64,000 nucleotides of DNA from Rhabdophis nuchalis. Its lineage: Eukaryota > Chordata > Lepidosauria > Squamata > Natricidae. Each line of letters starts with the position of its first letter. Within the stretch, counting starts at the first letter, position 1. Position numbers and translations under genes: made by a program. Positions 37,906-50,020 of this stretch are shown piece after piece. The stretch lies in NCBI GenBank assembly GCA_039707465.1, contig CM077645.1:66971850-67035849 (forward strand), given 5' to 3'. The notes beneath the pieces were generated by a model. That model was not told the origin of the DNA, ran no database searches, and was given only the letters and a program-made list of their open reading frames with translations.

Positions 37906-39865
37906 TATTTATTAGGACTATGCTTTATAAATAAAATTCATTGTTAGTTTTTGGAAATTGAGATTCTAAAAGAAGGACTCACAATTTTGCTTATATTCAG
38001 AAAATGCAAAGAAAAAAGAATGAATATGGTTACTTTACAGTGTATTTCTGTGATGGCATAATAATAATAAGTACAGTAAATGATTTTATTTAATTAAGAT
38101 TCATATTGTTTTCTTCAGAATATGTATGGGCTGCTGTTTAAGGTTCAAAGAATTGGTTCACTGGCACTAGTGTATACTGAACCAGAATTTTCATTTATGT
38201 CAGATACATGAAGGTTTAGCAGGTAGACTTGCAATACATTATTCTTTAATATTAGCATAAATTTTCTTGTATTTTACATTGATAAAATATGCAGTGCTAT
38301 TTAACTATGAAAGACAATAATATCATTGCAGTTAAACAGTGTGCTGTTATATACAGCATACTGCTTGGCTTCATTTATAATCATTTACTACAGTACTAAA
38401 TTAATCCCTCTCTCTCCTCATGCTAATATTCTTGACCTAAATACTTTAAAAGGAAATGTGATTAAGAGAAGAGGATTAGGATTTACGGCAAAAGTTTTAT
38501 ATAAGGTACCATAGCAAGAATTGTTAAAACTTTTCAAAAGACCTTATATGACATTTACTAGTAAATTCAGTTTTAAATTATCATTACTCTTGAAAGCATG
38601 TTTTTATTTATTTTGCTATAACTTGATTTTCTATTTAATTTTTCTACTTTCAGAGCTTTTTCCTTTGTGGTTATGAAAATTGCACTCTTTAAAATTTTTA
38701 GATTTTAAATTTTATCAATCTTCAGTGGTCTAGAACAATATATAATTGGTCCATCTTGTCAGGCCTGGATAAGTACAGGAAATTGCATGTTGAATGTTTA
38801 TTTTTTAATCATAATAGTATAGTTCCACAAATAGAATGTGCAGTGAAGAAGACCGATACTTGTATGTCCTGCTCAATGAATTATTTTTAAATTCAGGATA
38901 TCTGAATTTATTTTTTTTATGATTAATAGGCTGATGTTTTAATAGTAGTACAGTTGCTATGAGGAACTTTTTAGATCTAAAGGGCCATTTTTGGGAGAGA
39001 GAAAAAGGAGGAAAAAGAGCTATAGCTTAATAGTAGAATATATTCATTGTGTTCAGAACATCTCAGCTTTAGTTTTTCCTATATTCAAATAGGGTTTCAG
39101 CAAGACATCCTAATGAATCATTAGTAGGCAGTTTAAGTAATAAACTGTAGGGCACTGCATCAGTTTTGGAGTATTTACCAATAACATACAGAAAAGTCTA
39201 CAAGTGAACAAGACAATCAGGCAACACAGAAATATTGTGATAGTTAACTAAAACTAATTTGAGAAGTCTAATTTTGAATCATGGGAACATCTCTTAATAG
39301 CTTTACAATAGTAGATGCATGCTTGTTCAGTTTTTTATTCTTATTCTGAATATTTCTCATGCATTCTATAGACACATTTATTTATCATTCACTCATTCAT
39401 TTGGGTATTTAGGCATTTGTTTATTTATGAAAATTTATATGGCTGCCCAACTCACCCTCAGTTATTCCGGGTAGCTTACAAAGATGAAAATCCAATAGAA
39501 AAACAATTTTTAAAAAGCAATAACTTCCCACCCATTCTAAAATTTCATCTACCTCTGTTGCTTTCATGTGGAAAAGTTTCATTTTCTGGCACAGTTCCTA
39601 CGTAACATCTCTTCAATAAAAATAATGAACATTTTTGCAGTGATTCCTAGCCTCGTAACCAAAATGTGAGATAGATTTTAAAATGATATTGTCTGGAACT
39701 ATCCTAACATAAGCAAGAGATGCAGTTGATATATATGATAACAGTGCATGAGTTTCATAAGCTCCAGGATTTCGCTGTCTCCATGTTGGTTTCTCATCCC
39801 AGGTCAAAGTGATTGTGGAACCATGTTCTGGCAGAAATGCCAATCCCATAGCATATACTGTATAT

Positions 39866-39993
39866 CAGTGCTTCTCATCCTTGGAGACTTGAAGAAGTTT
39901 GGACTTCAACTCCCAGAACTCTCCAGCCAGCTTGGGAGAATTCTGGGAGTTGAAGTCCAAACCTCTTCAAGTCGCCAAGGTTGAGAAATACTG
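39866..39993. mobile_element. Foldback hAT MITE, copy 3
   Basis: Ends cagtgcttctcatccttgg and ccaaggttgagaaatactg; arms with gacttcaactcccagaa and its complement. The flanks ctgtatat and acgtatag agree at only 5 of 8, so this copy is older. Confidence 0.75.
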
Positions 39994-41398
39994 ACGTATA
40001 GGCATAACTCAGTCAGTTATATATCTTCATTCCATGGTATGTATTCTATTATCAGTATCTTCTAGATACCAGGCAAAAAAACCCAACTCTACCATTTTTT
40101 TATTAATATTTACAGTTTAAGTTGCAAGGAGATAAATAAGGAACAATAGTTCTGAAGCCTGGGAAGGAGTGATATGAAAGATTAAATGAAACTTTAAACA
40201 AAAAAATTAGCTAGGTAACATTTGTGATTCAAAAACAAATGCTACTCTAAGTTTTACGAAACAGGGTTAACTGAAATGAAATAGCACACTCCTACTTAAT
40301 TTCTGTGGAACGTGAAACTGACACAGGACCCCTAATTTTTTTTAGGGGGGGGGATTATGGTCAATAGAATTGTGACTGGTTAAGAGAAATTAATTAATCT
40401 TCAGTTTTCCTCTCTATTTTTTTCTACTGCTTAAAAATCTCCAGGTAAGCCTGAAGAAGTGCCTATAGCATACATAAGCAGAAGATAATGCTATTTATTA
40501 AGACTATGGAGAAAATGTAAAACAATAGTGCATCAGATCAGAATGCCATCTTTGAACCATATGTTTTCAGCAAGTGCTTGAACTGAATTTGTCTGACATA
40601 CGTTTACTGTGAGGTAATATACTGGATGATGTAACCCTAACAAAGATAACCTTTGTAAAAGAACATAGGTTGTGCTTTTATTCTGATAATAGCTCTTATT
40701 GAAAATAACAGTGAATGTTGTTGACATTTTTTTTAAAAAATGCTTTCGTCTTTATTTAAATAGGATAAGGGATTAAGCAAAGAAGTCATAAAGTTTCAAA
40801 GGTTGATGTGTCCAGGGAAGGTCTTTTGGTATAGTAGTGTAATTTTTATTTTTCTTCCACAGAATGAATGTATTTATGCTGATTCAGAGTGGTACTATAT
40901 TGGGAAGTTGGGATGAATTGGATGTAGCACAGTAGGAGCAATAACAATAAATGTTGCATCATTTCCATGTACACCTTGCACAAACATAGATTGAACCCAG
41001 AAACTATTTTTTTAAAATGTGTTTTGAGGAGCTATACTAAACAGCAAAAATATATCAGCTGCTGGCAATTATACTTAAAGCAAATGTAAGCAAAAATTTT
41101 AAAAAAGGAAATTGGAATAATTTACCAAAAATATTTTGATTTTGCACAGATTTAATAAAGCAAATAATTTTGAAAAGGATGGCTGGGGTCTAAATAGCTG
41201 AATGTTAATCAGTGTCAGATAAAATGTCATTGATATTCTGCAGAAATAACAGAGAGAAAAGAAATCAGGAAGAATACCAAAAAATAGTTACCTACTACCT
41301 TTTAGACATCCCTCCAAAATCTCGACTTAAATGATTCTTGTTGAAATGCCAGTTTAGGCAATTGTCCATAGTCATTGAAAAGGAATTCTTTTATAGCA

Positions 41399-41517
41399 TC
41401 CAGGTCATGGTGGTCCCAAAGGTGCTTTTTCAAGGGGCAACTGGACTTTCTTGTTTTTCTTTGAAGATGTTTCGCTTCTCATCCAAGAAGCTTCTTCAGT
41501 TCTGTAACTAGTGTTTT
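41399..41517 (+). mobile_element. Unclassified repeat family U, copy 1
   Basis: Contains ggtcccaaaggtgctttttc, ggcaactggactttcttg and cttctcatccaagaagcttc. The same blocks occur at 43371, 44170 and, reversed, at 46998. Confidence 0.6.
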
Positions 41518-41701
41518 TCCATTTCATTCATAAAAACAAACCTTTGTTTATTTTCAGCTCTACGATATCCATAAACTCAAATGATAATTTGCTTTAACTT
41601 TATCTTTGTGGATCTTAAAATTCATTGCATACTATTTATTCTCAACATCATTTTTACTTAAGTAACTTTTCACCATTTGGCATCCTACAAATGTACTAGA
41701 C

Positions 41702-41814
41702 CAGGGGTGGGCAAATTTTGCAACTTTAAGTCTGAAGGACTTTAGCTCCCAGACTTCTCCAGCCAGGGAGCTGAAGTCCTTCAGACTTAAAGTTGCAAAG
41801 TTTGTCCACCCCTG
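41702..41814. mobile_element. Foldback hAT MITE, copy 4
   Basis: Ends caggggtgggcaaatttt and gtttgtccacccctg, with perfect 8-bp duplications tactagac (41694-41701 and 41815-41822). Confidence 0.85.
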
Positions 41815-41822
41815 TACTAGAC

Positions 41823-42030
41823 ACTGTGATGCCTTCAAGTGAGTTTTGATTTCTCCTGACTGCATGGACAAGTTAATGGAGGTGTTTTTTTAGGCATTTT
41901 CCAAAGTGGTTTGCTATTGCTGTCTTCTTAGTGGTAAAGGTGACTGGCCGAACTGATTCCATACCTAATGCAGGAGTAGAACTCAGACCTCTCCTCTTCT
42001 TGTCCAGCTGCTTAACCACTAGACCAAAAC
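41823..42030 (-). mobile_element. tRNA-derived SINE
   Basis: In reverse it starts ggtctagtggttaagcagct, has gagttctactcctgc and agcaatagcaaaccactttg, and ends near the cttgaaggcatcac block seen also at 57960-58010. Confidence 0.6.
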
Positions 42031-42356
42031 CCATAATTCCCAGTATGACTGTCAGCCACTAATGGGGAAAGTTATAATCCAGAACATTTGGACATTGTCT
42101 TATGGAGAATAAAGTGTTCCACCTTTAATTATTTAACTACTTCTACCTTTGCATACTTCATTTACGGTTGTGATGATCAGTGTCTGCTTATTTGTTTGAA
42201 GTAGTTTTAAAAATTAAGTTCAAAGGTCTTTTTGCAGAAAATGGTTTAAAATATTATTTTAAAGTAGCCTAAATCATTTTATGGCAATAGGTGTAATAAA
42301 GTTGTCAAAACTGTCGTATGTGATGAATGGGACAATCAGGATATATGAAATGAAGG

Positions 42357-42397
42357 TATGAATGAATGAATGAATGAATGAATGAATGAATGAATGA
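42357..42397. repeat. (TGAA)n microsatellite
   Basis: About 10 units. Confidence 0.9.
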
Positions 42398-43095
42398 CTT
42401 TACTGAAAGCCAGCAATTCTGAAGGATGCTTTCCCATATACCGGGAATGACTGTGTTTTGTGTGAACTGTGAAAAATGAGTCTCTTGTCTCCATTAACAG
42501 TACTTTAGTCTGAAAGGTGAGGCAGCCTCCAATGTCCACCTAAAGACCGTGTTTTCTTGTTTTGTAGGAACTCTCATTCAGCTGCACATCAAGGTAGATC
42601 TCTTCAGACTTGAGAGCATTATGAGACTCTCATAAGATTTTGCTTATTAGGTTTGCTTATGCTTGTGCCAAGAAAAAAAAAATTCCAACATCCTATCAAC
42701 AGATTCCATTAACATTGCTTTCTGTTTGTCTGTGCTGAAGCCTCCTTTATGCCACAAAGGCAGGCTTTTTTCTCAGCGCCTTTCACTTTATCCTGCCTGC
42801 ATGTTTGCTTTTGTGATGTCTCGAAATCTTTTAGTATCAAGATTTCTTCCAAATAAAGTTGAGAACATGATATTCTGCTCCAGAAATCATGCTGCAAAAA
42901 AAAAAAAAAAGCCTAATAGTTTCTCAGGAGCTCTGAAAAAAAAGCAGCAGAGGTATTCTTGCTTCCTTAGATAGGAGAGCTCTGCGAACTTTGCAAAAGT
43001 TGTTTGTTTTTGTTTGACTTGCTCTTGGAGGAGGAAAAAAAAATAGCCATGTAATACCTTGCTTTCTCCCCCCTTCGTTTGTTATGTGTGCTCAG

Positions 43096-43244
43096 GAGTT
43101 CAGACTCTGAAGAAGCATTTGAAACACCAGAATCCACAACTCCTGTAAAGGTTGCACCTCCACTACCACAACTACCGCCTGAAATTGTAGCATTCGACAT
43201 AGAGGAACAAGAAATAACACCTCAGCTTCCATCAGAAGACCCAG
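43096..43244 (+). CDS. TACC2: TACC2 first exon common to long and short isoforms
   Basis: A 149-nt exon after a pyrimidine-rich tract ending tgtgctcag, with donor CCAG|gtaaca. Its first base completes Arg (from 5331) or Met (from 21988). It then reads SSDSEEAFETPESTTPVK, a signature stretch of TACC2 that I recognise, followed by a Pro-rich segment (VAPPLPQLPPEIVAFDIEEQ) and QLPSEDP. It ends one base into a Gly codon. The SSDSEEAFETPE part is acidic and serine-rich as expected of TACC proteins, while the Pro-rich part is more divergent than I recall for mammals. The entry phase is compatible with both upstream first-exon routes, and the exit phase 1 matches 48924 and 54615. This is one of the safest calls in the window. 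Confidence 0.95.
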
Positions 43245-43370
43245 GTAACAATTGTACAGGGAATAGGATGGGTCCCTCTGCACATGCACAGTTTGAGCAC
43301 TTAGTGAGCCCAGAACAGATTGGTAATCCCAAGAGGTGGCTTATTCCTGAGGGATGTTGGTAGCTTGGTA

Positions 43371-43495
43371 GTACCAAAGGTGCTTTTTCAGGTGGCAACT
43401 GGACTTTCTTGTTTTTTTCTTTTGAAGACATCTTGCTTCTCATCCAAGAAGTTTCTTCAGCTCTGACAGGATAGTGGGGAATGGAACTGAGCATG
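43371..43495 (+). mobile_element. Unclassified repeat family U, copy 2
   Basis: Blocks aaaggtgctttttcaggtgg and cttctcatccaagaag, then ctgacaggatagtggggaat. A CR1 tail follows directly. Confidence 0.6.
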
Positions 43496-43805
43496 GTTAG
43501 TCTAGTGAAGAGAAAGATCAGGGGAGACATGGTAGTAGTCTTCCAATGTTTAAGGGGTAAAGTTATTTTCCAAAGAACCTAAAGGAATAATGGATGGAAA
43601 CTGAACAAGGAGAGATTTAACCTAGAAATAAGGAGAAATTTTCTGACAGAACAGCTTGTCTTCAGAAGTTGTGGGAGCTTCATCACTGGAAGCTTTCAAG
43701 AAGAGACTGGACTGCCGTCTGTCAGAAATGGTGTAGGATCTCCTGCTTGGGCTGGCAGTTGGACTAGATGACCTACAAGGTCTCTTTCAACTCTGTTAAT
43801 CTGTA
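43485..43805 (+). mobile_element. CR1 LINE 3' end
   Basis: Contains gagcatggttagtctagtga, aggggagacatggtagtagt, ttggactagatgacctacaa and the ending ctttcaactctgttaatctg. It is more diverged than the copies at 26899 and 37147. Confidence 0.75.
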
Positions 43806-43961
43806 AAAAAAATTGCATTGTTTTAGAAGGTTGTTGAAGCACTTGAGGTTTTATCTGTATCACCTGAGTAGCATTCCTGTTTCCTGTAGTCTGCCATTTT
43901 TCCTCTGGAAATCCATTGCTACTCCCATACCATTCAAAGGGAGTTCATCCCAAATTGTATA

Positions 43962-44305
43962 GCTAAAAGTCTGTAGAGCAGAGGTCTCAATCTTGCGGCC
44001 TGCGGGCCAATTGCGGCCCACAGGATGGTATCTTGTGGCCCCCACCGTGATATGAAAGTATAATATTTGAGGATATTTTTTTAACAACGTTTTTTGTGGA
44101 ATCCCTTACCCAGCCTCACCCAGACTCTGCCTCCAGCGGCCCCCAGGTAAATTGAGTTTGAGACCTCTGCAGTAGAGATTCTCAGTCATCCCTGTAATGG
44201 TTGTCCCAAAGGTGCTTTCTCAGAAGGCAACTGGACATTTTTGTTTTTGTTTTGAAGACGTTTTACTTTTCATCCAAAAAGCTTCTTCCACTCTGACAGG
44301 ATACT
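43962..44305 (+). mobile_element. Unclassified repeat family U, copy 3, split by a MITE
   Basis: The left part is agctaaaagtctgtagag (43961-43978). The right part (44170 on) is gattctcagtcatcc, then gttgtcccaaaggtgctttc and tcatccaaaaagcttcttcc. The reversed copy at 46998-47155 has these joined. Confidence 0.7.
43979..44169. mobile_element. hAT-type MITE in repeat U
   Basis: Ends cagaggtctcaatctt and ttgagacctctg. Flanks ctgtagag (43971-43978) and cagtagag (44170-44177) match at 7 of 8. An uninterrupted target is present at about 47110-47152. Confidence 0.85.
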
Positions 44306-44401
44306 GGGAAATAGGAATGGATTTCCAGAGGAAAAATTGCAGATTACAAGAACAAGGAGTACTACTCAGGTGACCCTGAGGACACAAATAAACCTGCAAG
44401 T

Positions 44402-44842
44402 AAGGAGGCAGCCTCCTACCACATACCTCCCTCTGATCAGTCCGCTCCCACAGAGAGGGCCTCCTCAGGGTGCCGTTGGCCAGTCAATGCCAGCTGGCGA
44501 CCCCTAGGGGGAGAGCCTTCTCTGTGGCAAGTCCTGCCCTCTGGAATGACCTACCCCCTGACCTACATACAATCACAGACCCGCGCCTTTTTCGCCGAGC
44601 CCTGAAAACCCATCTATTTCGTGCGGCCGGCCTGGCGTAGTTTTAATTTGTTTTATTAGGGTTTTATAATGGTATTTTAGAGCAGGCCCACTGTTTAATT
44701 TGGTTTTAGAACTTATAGCATATTTATTGGATTATTGGATGTTTTATTGTGGTTTTTTATTATCGCCTGTTTACCGCCCTGAGTCCGGCAAGGGAGATAG
44801 GGCGGTATATAAATGTGATTAAATAAATAAATAAATAAATAA
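44402..44842 (+). mobile_element. L2-like LINE 3' end
   Basis: Contains tcagtccgctcccacagaga, ctggaatgacctaccccctg, the CGRPGV-type end and taccgccctgagtccg. It ends in AAAT repeats (44818-44842). Confidence 0.8.
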
Positions 44843-44909
44843 GTGTTCCAACAACTCTCTGAAAGGATGCAAATGACCAGCTGTCTGCAAGAAATATAAA
44901 TCCTTCCAT

Positions 44910-46985
44910 TTATTTTTTATTTATTTAAATTTGTATCCCGCCCTTCTCCACAGAGGACCCAGGGCGGCGCACAGGAAATTTAAAAGACATACAAAATACA
45001 ATAAATATAATTTAAAAGACTATTAAATAAACCTATCCTGCGCTAAAACCAAATTTTAAAAACCCAATTTAAAACTACCTAAAAGTCCCCATGGGAGGTT
45101 AGGCTAGGCCGGCTTGTTGAAACAAATATGTCTTGAGACATTGGCGGAAGAGGCGGAGGTCGGTGATTGTACGTAATTCAGGGGGTAGGTCATTCCAGAG
45201 GGCTGGCCCTGCCACAGAGAAGGCTCTTCCCCTGGGTGTCGCCAGTCGGCATTGTCTGGCCGACGGCACCCTGAGAAGGCTCTCTCTGTGGGAGCGTATC
45301 GGTCTAAGGGATGTATGGGGCAGGAGGCGGTCTCGCATATAACTAGGCCCCGAGCCATGGAGCACTTTAAAGATAGTTGTCAGAACCTTGAAGCGCACTC
45401 GAAAGACCACAGGAAGCCAATGCAGCTCGCGCAGGATCTAGTGGCTCCCATAATCACCCGCGCGGCTGCGTTTTGGACTAGCTGTAGCTTTCGAGTGCAT
45501 CTCAAGGGAAGCCCCATGTAGAGAGCATTACAGTAGTCGAGTCGGGACGTCACGAGAGTTTGAGTGACTGTGCGAAGGGCAGCCCGGTCCAGTAAGGGGC
45601 GCAATTGGCGCATCAGGCGTACCTGATGAAACGCCCCCCTGGCCACGGCCGCCACATGGTCCTCCATGGACAGCCGGGAATCCAGGAGGACACCCAAATT
45701 GCGCGCCCTCTCCACGGGGGCCAGTGTTTCGCCCCCAATGGCCAGAGTTGGAGTAATCTGGCTGAACCGGGGTGCCGGAAACCACAGCCACTCAGTCTTG
45801 GCAGGGTTGAGCTTGAGTTTGTTACCACCCATCCAGATCCGTACGGCTTCCAAACACCGGGACAGCACTTCGGCGGCATCGTTGGGGTGGTTTGGGGTGG
45901 ATATGTACAGCTGAGTATCATCAGTGTACAGGTGGTACTCCACCCCAAAACCATGGATGATCTCACCCAGCGGCTTCATATATGTGTTGAAAAGGAGGGG
46001 CGGGAGGACCGACCCCTGAGGAACCCCACATAAGAGAGGCCTCGAGGTCGACCTCTGCCCTCCCGTCAACACATATTGCGACCAACCAGAGAGGTAGGAC
46101 GAGAACCACTGCAAAACGATGCCTCCCAGCCCCAACCCCCCCAGTCGGTGCAATAGGATACCATGGTCGATGGTATCAAAAGCCACCGAGAGGATAGAGG
46201 AATAACCTCTATCCCGCGCCCTATAGAGATCATCAACCAACGCGACCAATGCCGTCTCGGTGCTGTGATCGGGTCGGAAGCCGGACTGGCGCGGGTCTAG
46301 ATAATCAACTTCCTCCAGGTGTTGGGCTACCACACTCTCAACAACCTTCACCAAAAAGTGAAGGTTGGAGACCGGACGATAGTTCTCTAATAAAGCTGGG
46401 TCCAGGGACGGCTTCTTGAGGAGGGGCCTCACTACCGCCTCTTTCAAGATGGCAGGTAAGGACCCCTCACTCAAAGATGCGTTGACAATGCCCTGGAGCC
46501 AGCCTCGTGTCGTCTCCCAGGATGCCAGTGCAAGCCAGGAGGGACACGGGTCCAATAAACATGTGGTCGCCCTAAGTTTCCTTGACAACCTGTCCATATC
46601 CTCGGTGGTAACAAAGTCAAACTCCTCCCAAGAAGGAGCCTCAAGACTAGTCTCGGACAGTCCCACAGGACCATTGTCGATGGAGGGTAGCTCATTCCGA
46701 ATCCGAGTGATTTTCTCCTGCAGATAAATCCCAAATTCCTCTGCTCGCCCTTGCAGAGGGGCTTCCCGCGGCCTCTGATGAAGGAGGGAGCGGGTCACCC
46801 CAAACAGGGCGGCAGGGCAGTTATCTGCGGATGCAATAAGGGTGGCACAATATTCACGTTTGGCCACCCTTATCGCCACTAAGTAAGCCCTAATATGGGT
46901 TCTCACTAGTGTTCGGTCGGCTTCGGAGCGAGAGGATCTCCATCTGCTCTGTAGGCGTCTCTTGTGGCGTTTCATCCCCCGAAGC
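44910..46985 (-). mobile_element. L2-like LINE, longest copy, with reverse-transcriptase ORF
   Basis: The minus-strand frame 45380-46975 runs 531 codons. It holds an N-terminal basic part, PSWEEFDFVTTEDMDRLSRK, the RT finger block LLENYRPVSNLHFLVKVVES, GFRPDHSTETALVALVDDLY, motif A VAFDTIDHGILLHRLGGLG, CGVPQGSVLPPLLFNTYMKP, motif C LYTDDTQLYIS and LNPAKTEWLWF. Then the frame breaks (near 45440), and the C-terminus continues in another frame (45099-45410, FSVAGPALWNDLPPELR). The endonuclease and 5' end are missing. The YTDD in place of YADD and the frameshift mean it is not functional. Confidence 0.88.
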
Positions 46986-46997
46986 TCCTCAGTCCTC

Positions 46998-47155
46998 CAT
47001 TCCCCACCATCCTGTCAGAGCTCAAGAAGCTTCTTGGATGAGAAGCTTTGAGCTTTTCAAAAGAAAAAACAAGAAAGTCCAGTTGCCTCCTGAAAAAGCA
47101 GCTTTGGGACAATCTTCACCTGGATGACTGAGAATCTCTACAGACTTTTAGCTTG
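46998..47155 (-). mobile_element. Unclassified repeat family U, copy 4 (uninterrupted)
   Basis: In reverse it reads agctaaaagtctgtagagat, tctcagtcatccaggtgaag, attgtcccaaagctgctttt and ggcaactggactttcttg. The long L2 copy lies next to it, joined at about 46990. Confidence 0.7.
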
Positions 47156-47347
47156 GTAGTAGAACACGTGCTTTGCAGGCCAAGGTTTTCGGTTTAACCA
47201 TTAGCAATAATTCTGATTGAGAATTTGCAAGTGACTGTTAGTTAACCATCAAGCTTTATTGTAAAGCAACTTTATATGTTAGGTTAAAATTACAGATTAT
47301 CTGATTACCTGTAAGAGCTTTTGTAAACACTTTTAAATTTAATTTGC

Positions 47348-47980
<633 letters not shown>

Positions 47981-48074
47981 TCAATTTTGAAACCCCCTGA
48001 TTCCTCTAGATGGAATTTATAACTAACACAAATTTAAAAGAAAATAACATATACAGTATCACAGAAAAGGGAAT

Positions 48075-48471
48075 AGAGCTTGTCCTCAGCTTACGGGCAC
48101 AATAGAGCACCACATTTTTGTTGCTAAGCGAGACATTTGTTAATGTGAATTTTGTCCCATTTTGCAACCTTTTCTGCCACAGTTGTTAAGTGACTCACTA
48201 TAGTTGTTAAATTAGTGACACGGTTGTTAAATGAATCTGCCTACCTCATTGATTTTGCTTGTCAAAAAGTTACAAAAGGGAATCACATGACTCCGGGACC
48301 CTGCAACTGTCATAAATATGAATCTATTGCCAAGGGTCTGAATTTTAATCACGTGACCATGAGATGCTGCAAGAGTTCTAAGTGTGAAAAATGGTTGTAA
48401 CTCTCTTTTTCCAGTGCTTTTCCAACTTTGAACGGCCATTAAACAAACTGTTGTAACTCGAGGACTACCTG
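48075..48471 (+). mobile_element. Mariner-like MITE
   Basis: Left end degraded (cttgtcctcagcttac), right end gtaactcgaggactacctg followed by TA. Interior blocks ttgttgctaagcgagacatt, agttgttaagtgactcacta and gaaaaatggttgtaact. Confidence 0.75.
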
Positions 48472-48923
48472 TACCACTGATCAAACAATTAAATGCCTGT
48501 TGGATGGCATTTTTGTTTTGCATATTTCACACAAGAATATGAACAAGTGAAGATGAAAATTATATCCAGGCTGACCTTCTTAATAACTAGAAACTTTTCC
48601 CATATTTTTTTACTTCTTGTATCTGACAGTGATTTACTGATAGGATTCAGCATTTGGGAATCAGTTTTGCTTCTCTCGCCAATAGTGACTAAACCTTTTA
48701 CTGCTTTTGTAACTTGTCTAGCTGATATGGTGTACCTCAGGGTAGAAACCTCTACCTGCCCTCTCTATAAAGTGCTGGATGCAGTTACTGGAGCCCTTTG
48801 AAAAATTGCTAGTATAACTGTGTTGTTTGTAGTCAATTTAAATACAACTGGAGCCCATTAAACCATGCTAAGGTTTTGTCCAGACCTCAGTTACTTCTTG
48901 AATTTTGTTTTTGCATTTTTCAG

Positions 48924-48974
48924 GTTACAGTCCCAGCGCACCTGACAAAGATCAAGAGAGCTCCGAGCCTCCAA
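48924..48974 (+). CDS. TACC2: TACC2 short internal exon (17 codons, phase 1-1)
   Basis: A 51-nt exon with a strong acceptor (tttgcatttttcag) and a consensus donor (CCAA|gtaagt). It completes Gly from the previous exon and reads YSPSAPDKDQESSEPP, a hydrophilic Ser/Pro/Glu segment, then leaves one base for the next codon. Entry and exit are both phase 1, so skipping it would join 43244 to 54615 in frame. It sits in the variable linker where mammalian TACC2 has a similar polar stretch between the Pro-rich segment and the PSHSFS motif. I infer an exon from ideal splice sites and matching phase; whether it is constitutive or cassette cannot be told here. Confidence 0.8.
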
Positions 48975-49428
48975 GTAAGTTGGATAGGAATGCTGTAAAA
49001 TATTATCCCATCGTTAGTTTCCCAACTTCTCCTAACCCATCCAGTCACCCCACATATATGTATGTCTGTGTTTATGTTTGTGTACACAGAGAGAAATGGA
49101 AGCTTAAGACTCAGTTTATGTATCTTTGCTTACGATGAATCTTGGCTTCCATTAGAATTCAGAGGTTTGGGATTGAGCAAGTTACAAAATATTGTAAATA
49201 AATACATGTGCTTGGTTAATCTTCTGACAGCCTGTAACCGTTAGAATATCAGGCCTGCTCTTCTGCTTTCAAACCCTGTGCAGTGAATGCAAAGTTAATA
49301 CAATAAGAGGTGAAAAATCTAGAATTCTATGGTGAATTAGAAGTACCCTCTCCAAAAAATAACCATGAAATGTATCTAAAGTTTTTAAAAAAAGTAACAG
49401 CAATAATAATAACAACAACAAATACATA

Positions 49429-49809
49429 CAAGTAGTCCTTGAATTATGACCACAATTGAGCCCAGAATTTATGTTGCTAAGTGAGAAATGTGTTGAATTT
49501 TGCTCCTTTTTACTACTTTTCTTGCCACATTTGTTAAGTGAATCAATGCAGTTGTTAAATTAATCCCATGTTTGTTAAGTGAATCTGGCTGCCCCATTCA
49601 CTTTGCTTATCAGAAAGTTACAAAAACATGACCTCAGGATACTGCAACCATCATAAATATGAACCCGTTGTCAAGCATCTGATTGTAAATCGCATGACCA
49701 TAGGAATGCTACAACAGCCTTAAGTGTGAAAAATGATTATGTCACTTTTTTCAGTGCTGATGTAACTTCAAATGGTCATTAAACAAACTTTTAATTCGAG
49801 GAGTACCTG
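49429..49809 (+). mobile_element. Mariner-like MITE
   Basis: Ends caagtagtccttgaattatg and aattcgaggagtacctg, flanked by TA on both sides. Same interior blocks as the copy at 48075. Confidence 0.8.
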
Positions 49810-49927
49810 TATCCTATTGTAAATTCTCCATTATGAGCACTTCTCAACTCTCTGAATTCTTAGCATTTGCTCTGAAAACTGGGGAACTTTTTGAGTCAAT
49901 ATTTATACAACTGGAGAGCAACTAGAC

Positions 49928-50020
49928 CAGGGTTCCCCAAACTTGGCAACTTTAAGATTTGTGGACTTCAACTCCCAGAATTCTCCAGTCAACTGGAATT
50001 GCCAAGTTTGAAGACCTCTG
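49928..50020. mobile_element. Foldback hAT MITE, copy 5, right arm deleted
   Basis: The left arm cagggttccccaaacttggc runs to gaattctccagtcaact; most of the right arm is lost before gaattgccaagtttgaagac. Flanks aactagac and acctagtc match at 6 of 8. Confidence 0.7.

Larger units (their letters stand above)
21989..43095 (+). other. TACC2: TACC2 intron 1 of the short isoform
   Basis: About 21.1 kb. It includes CR1 fragments (26063, 26899, 37147), simple repeats (24961, 27464, 42357), hAT MITEs (28089, 30059, 39866, 41702), L2 fragments (29186, 33510), SINE pieces (30012, 41823) and a local tandem duplication (36400). The long stretches 21989-26060, 30480-33500, 33960-37140, 37910-39860 and 40000-41390 contain no element I recognise, apart from the duplication at 36400. 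Confidence 0.65.

Noticed and set aside
41823..42030. tRNA gene on the minus strand
   Set aside because: Same reasoning: SINE head with a longer SINE body.
45099..46975. A host gene of reverse-transcriptase type
   Set aside because: It is a 5'-truncated, frameshifted LINE with a microsatellite-like 3' tail family seen many times in the window.
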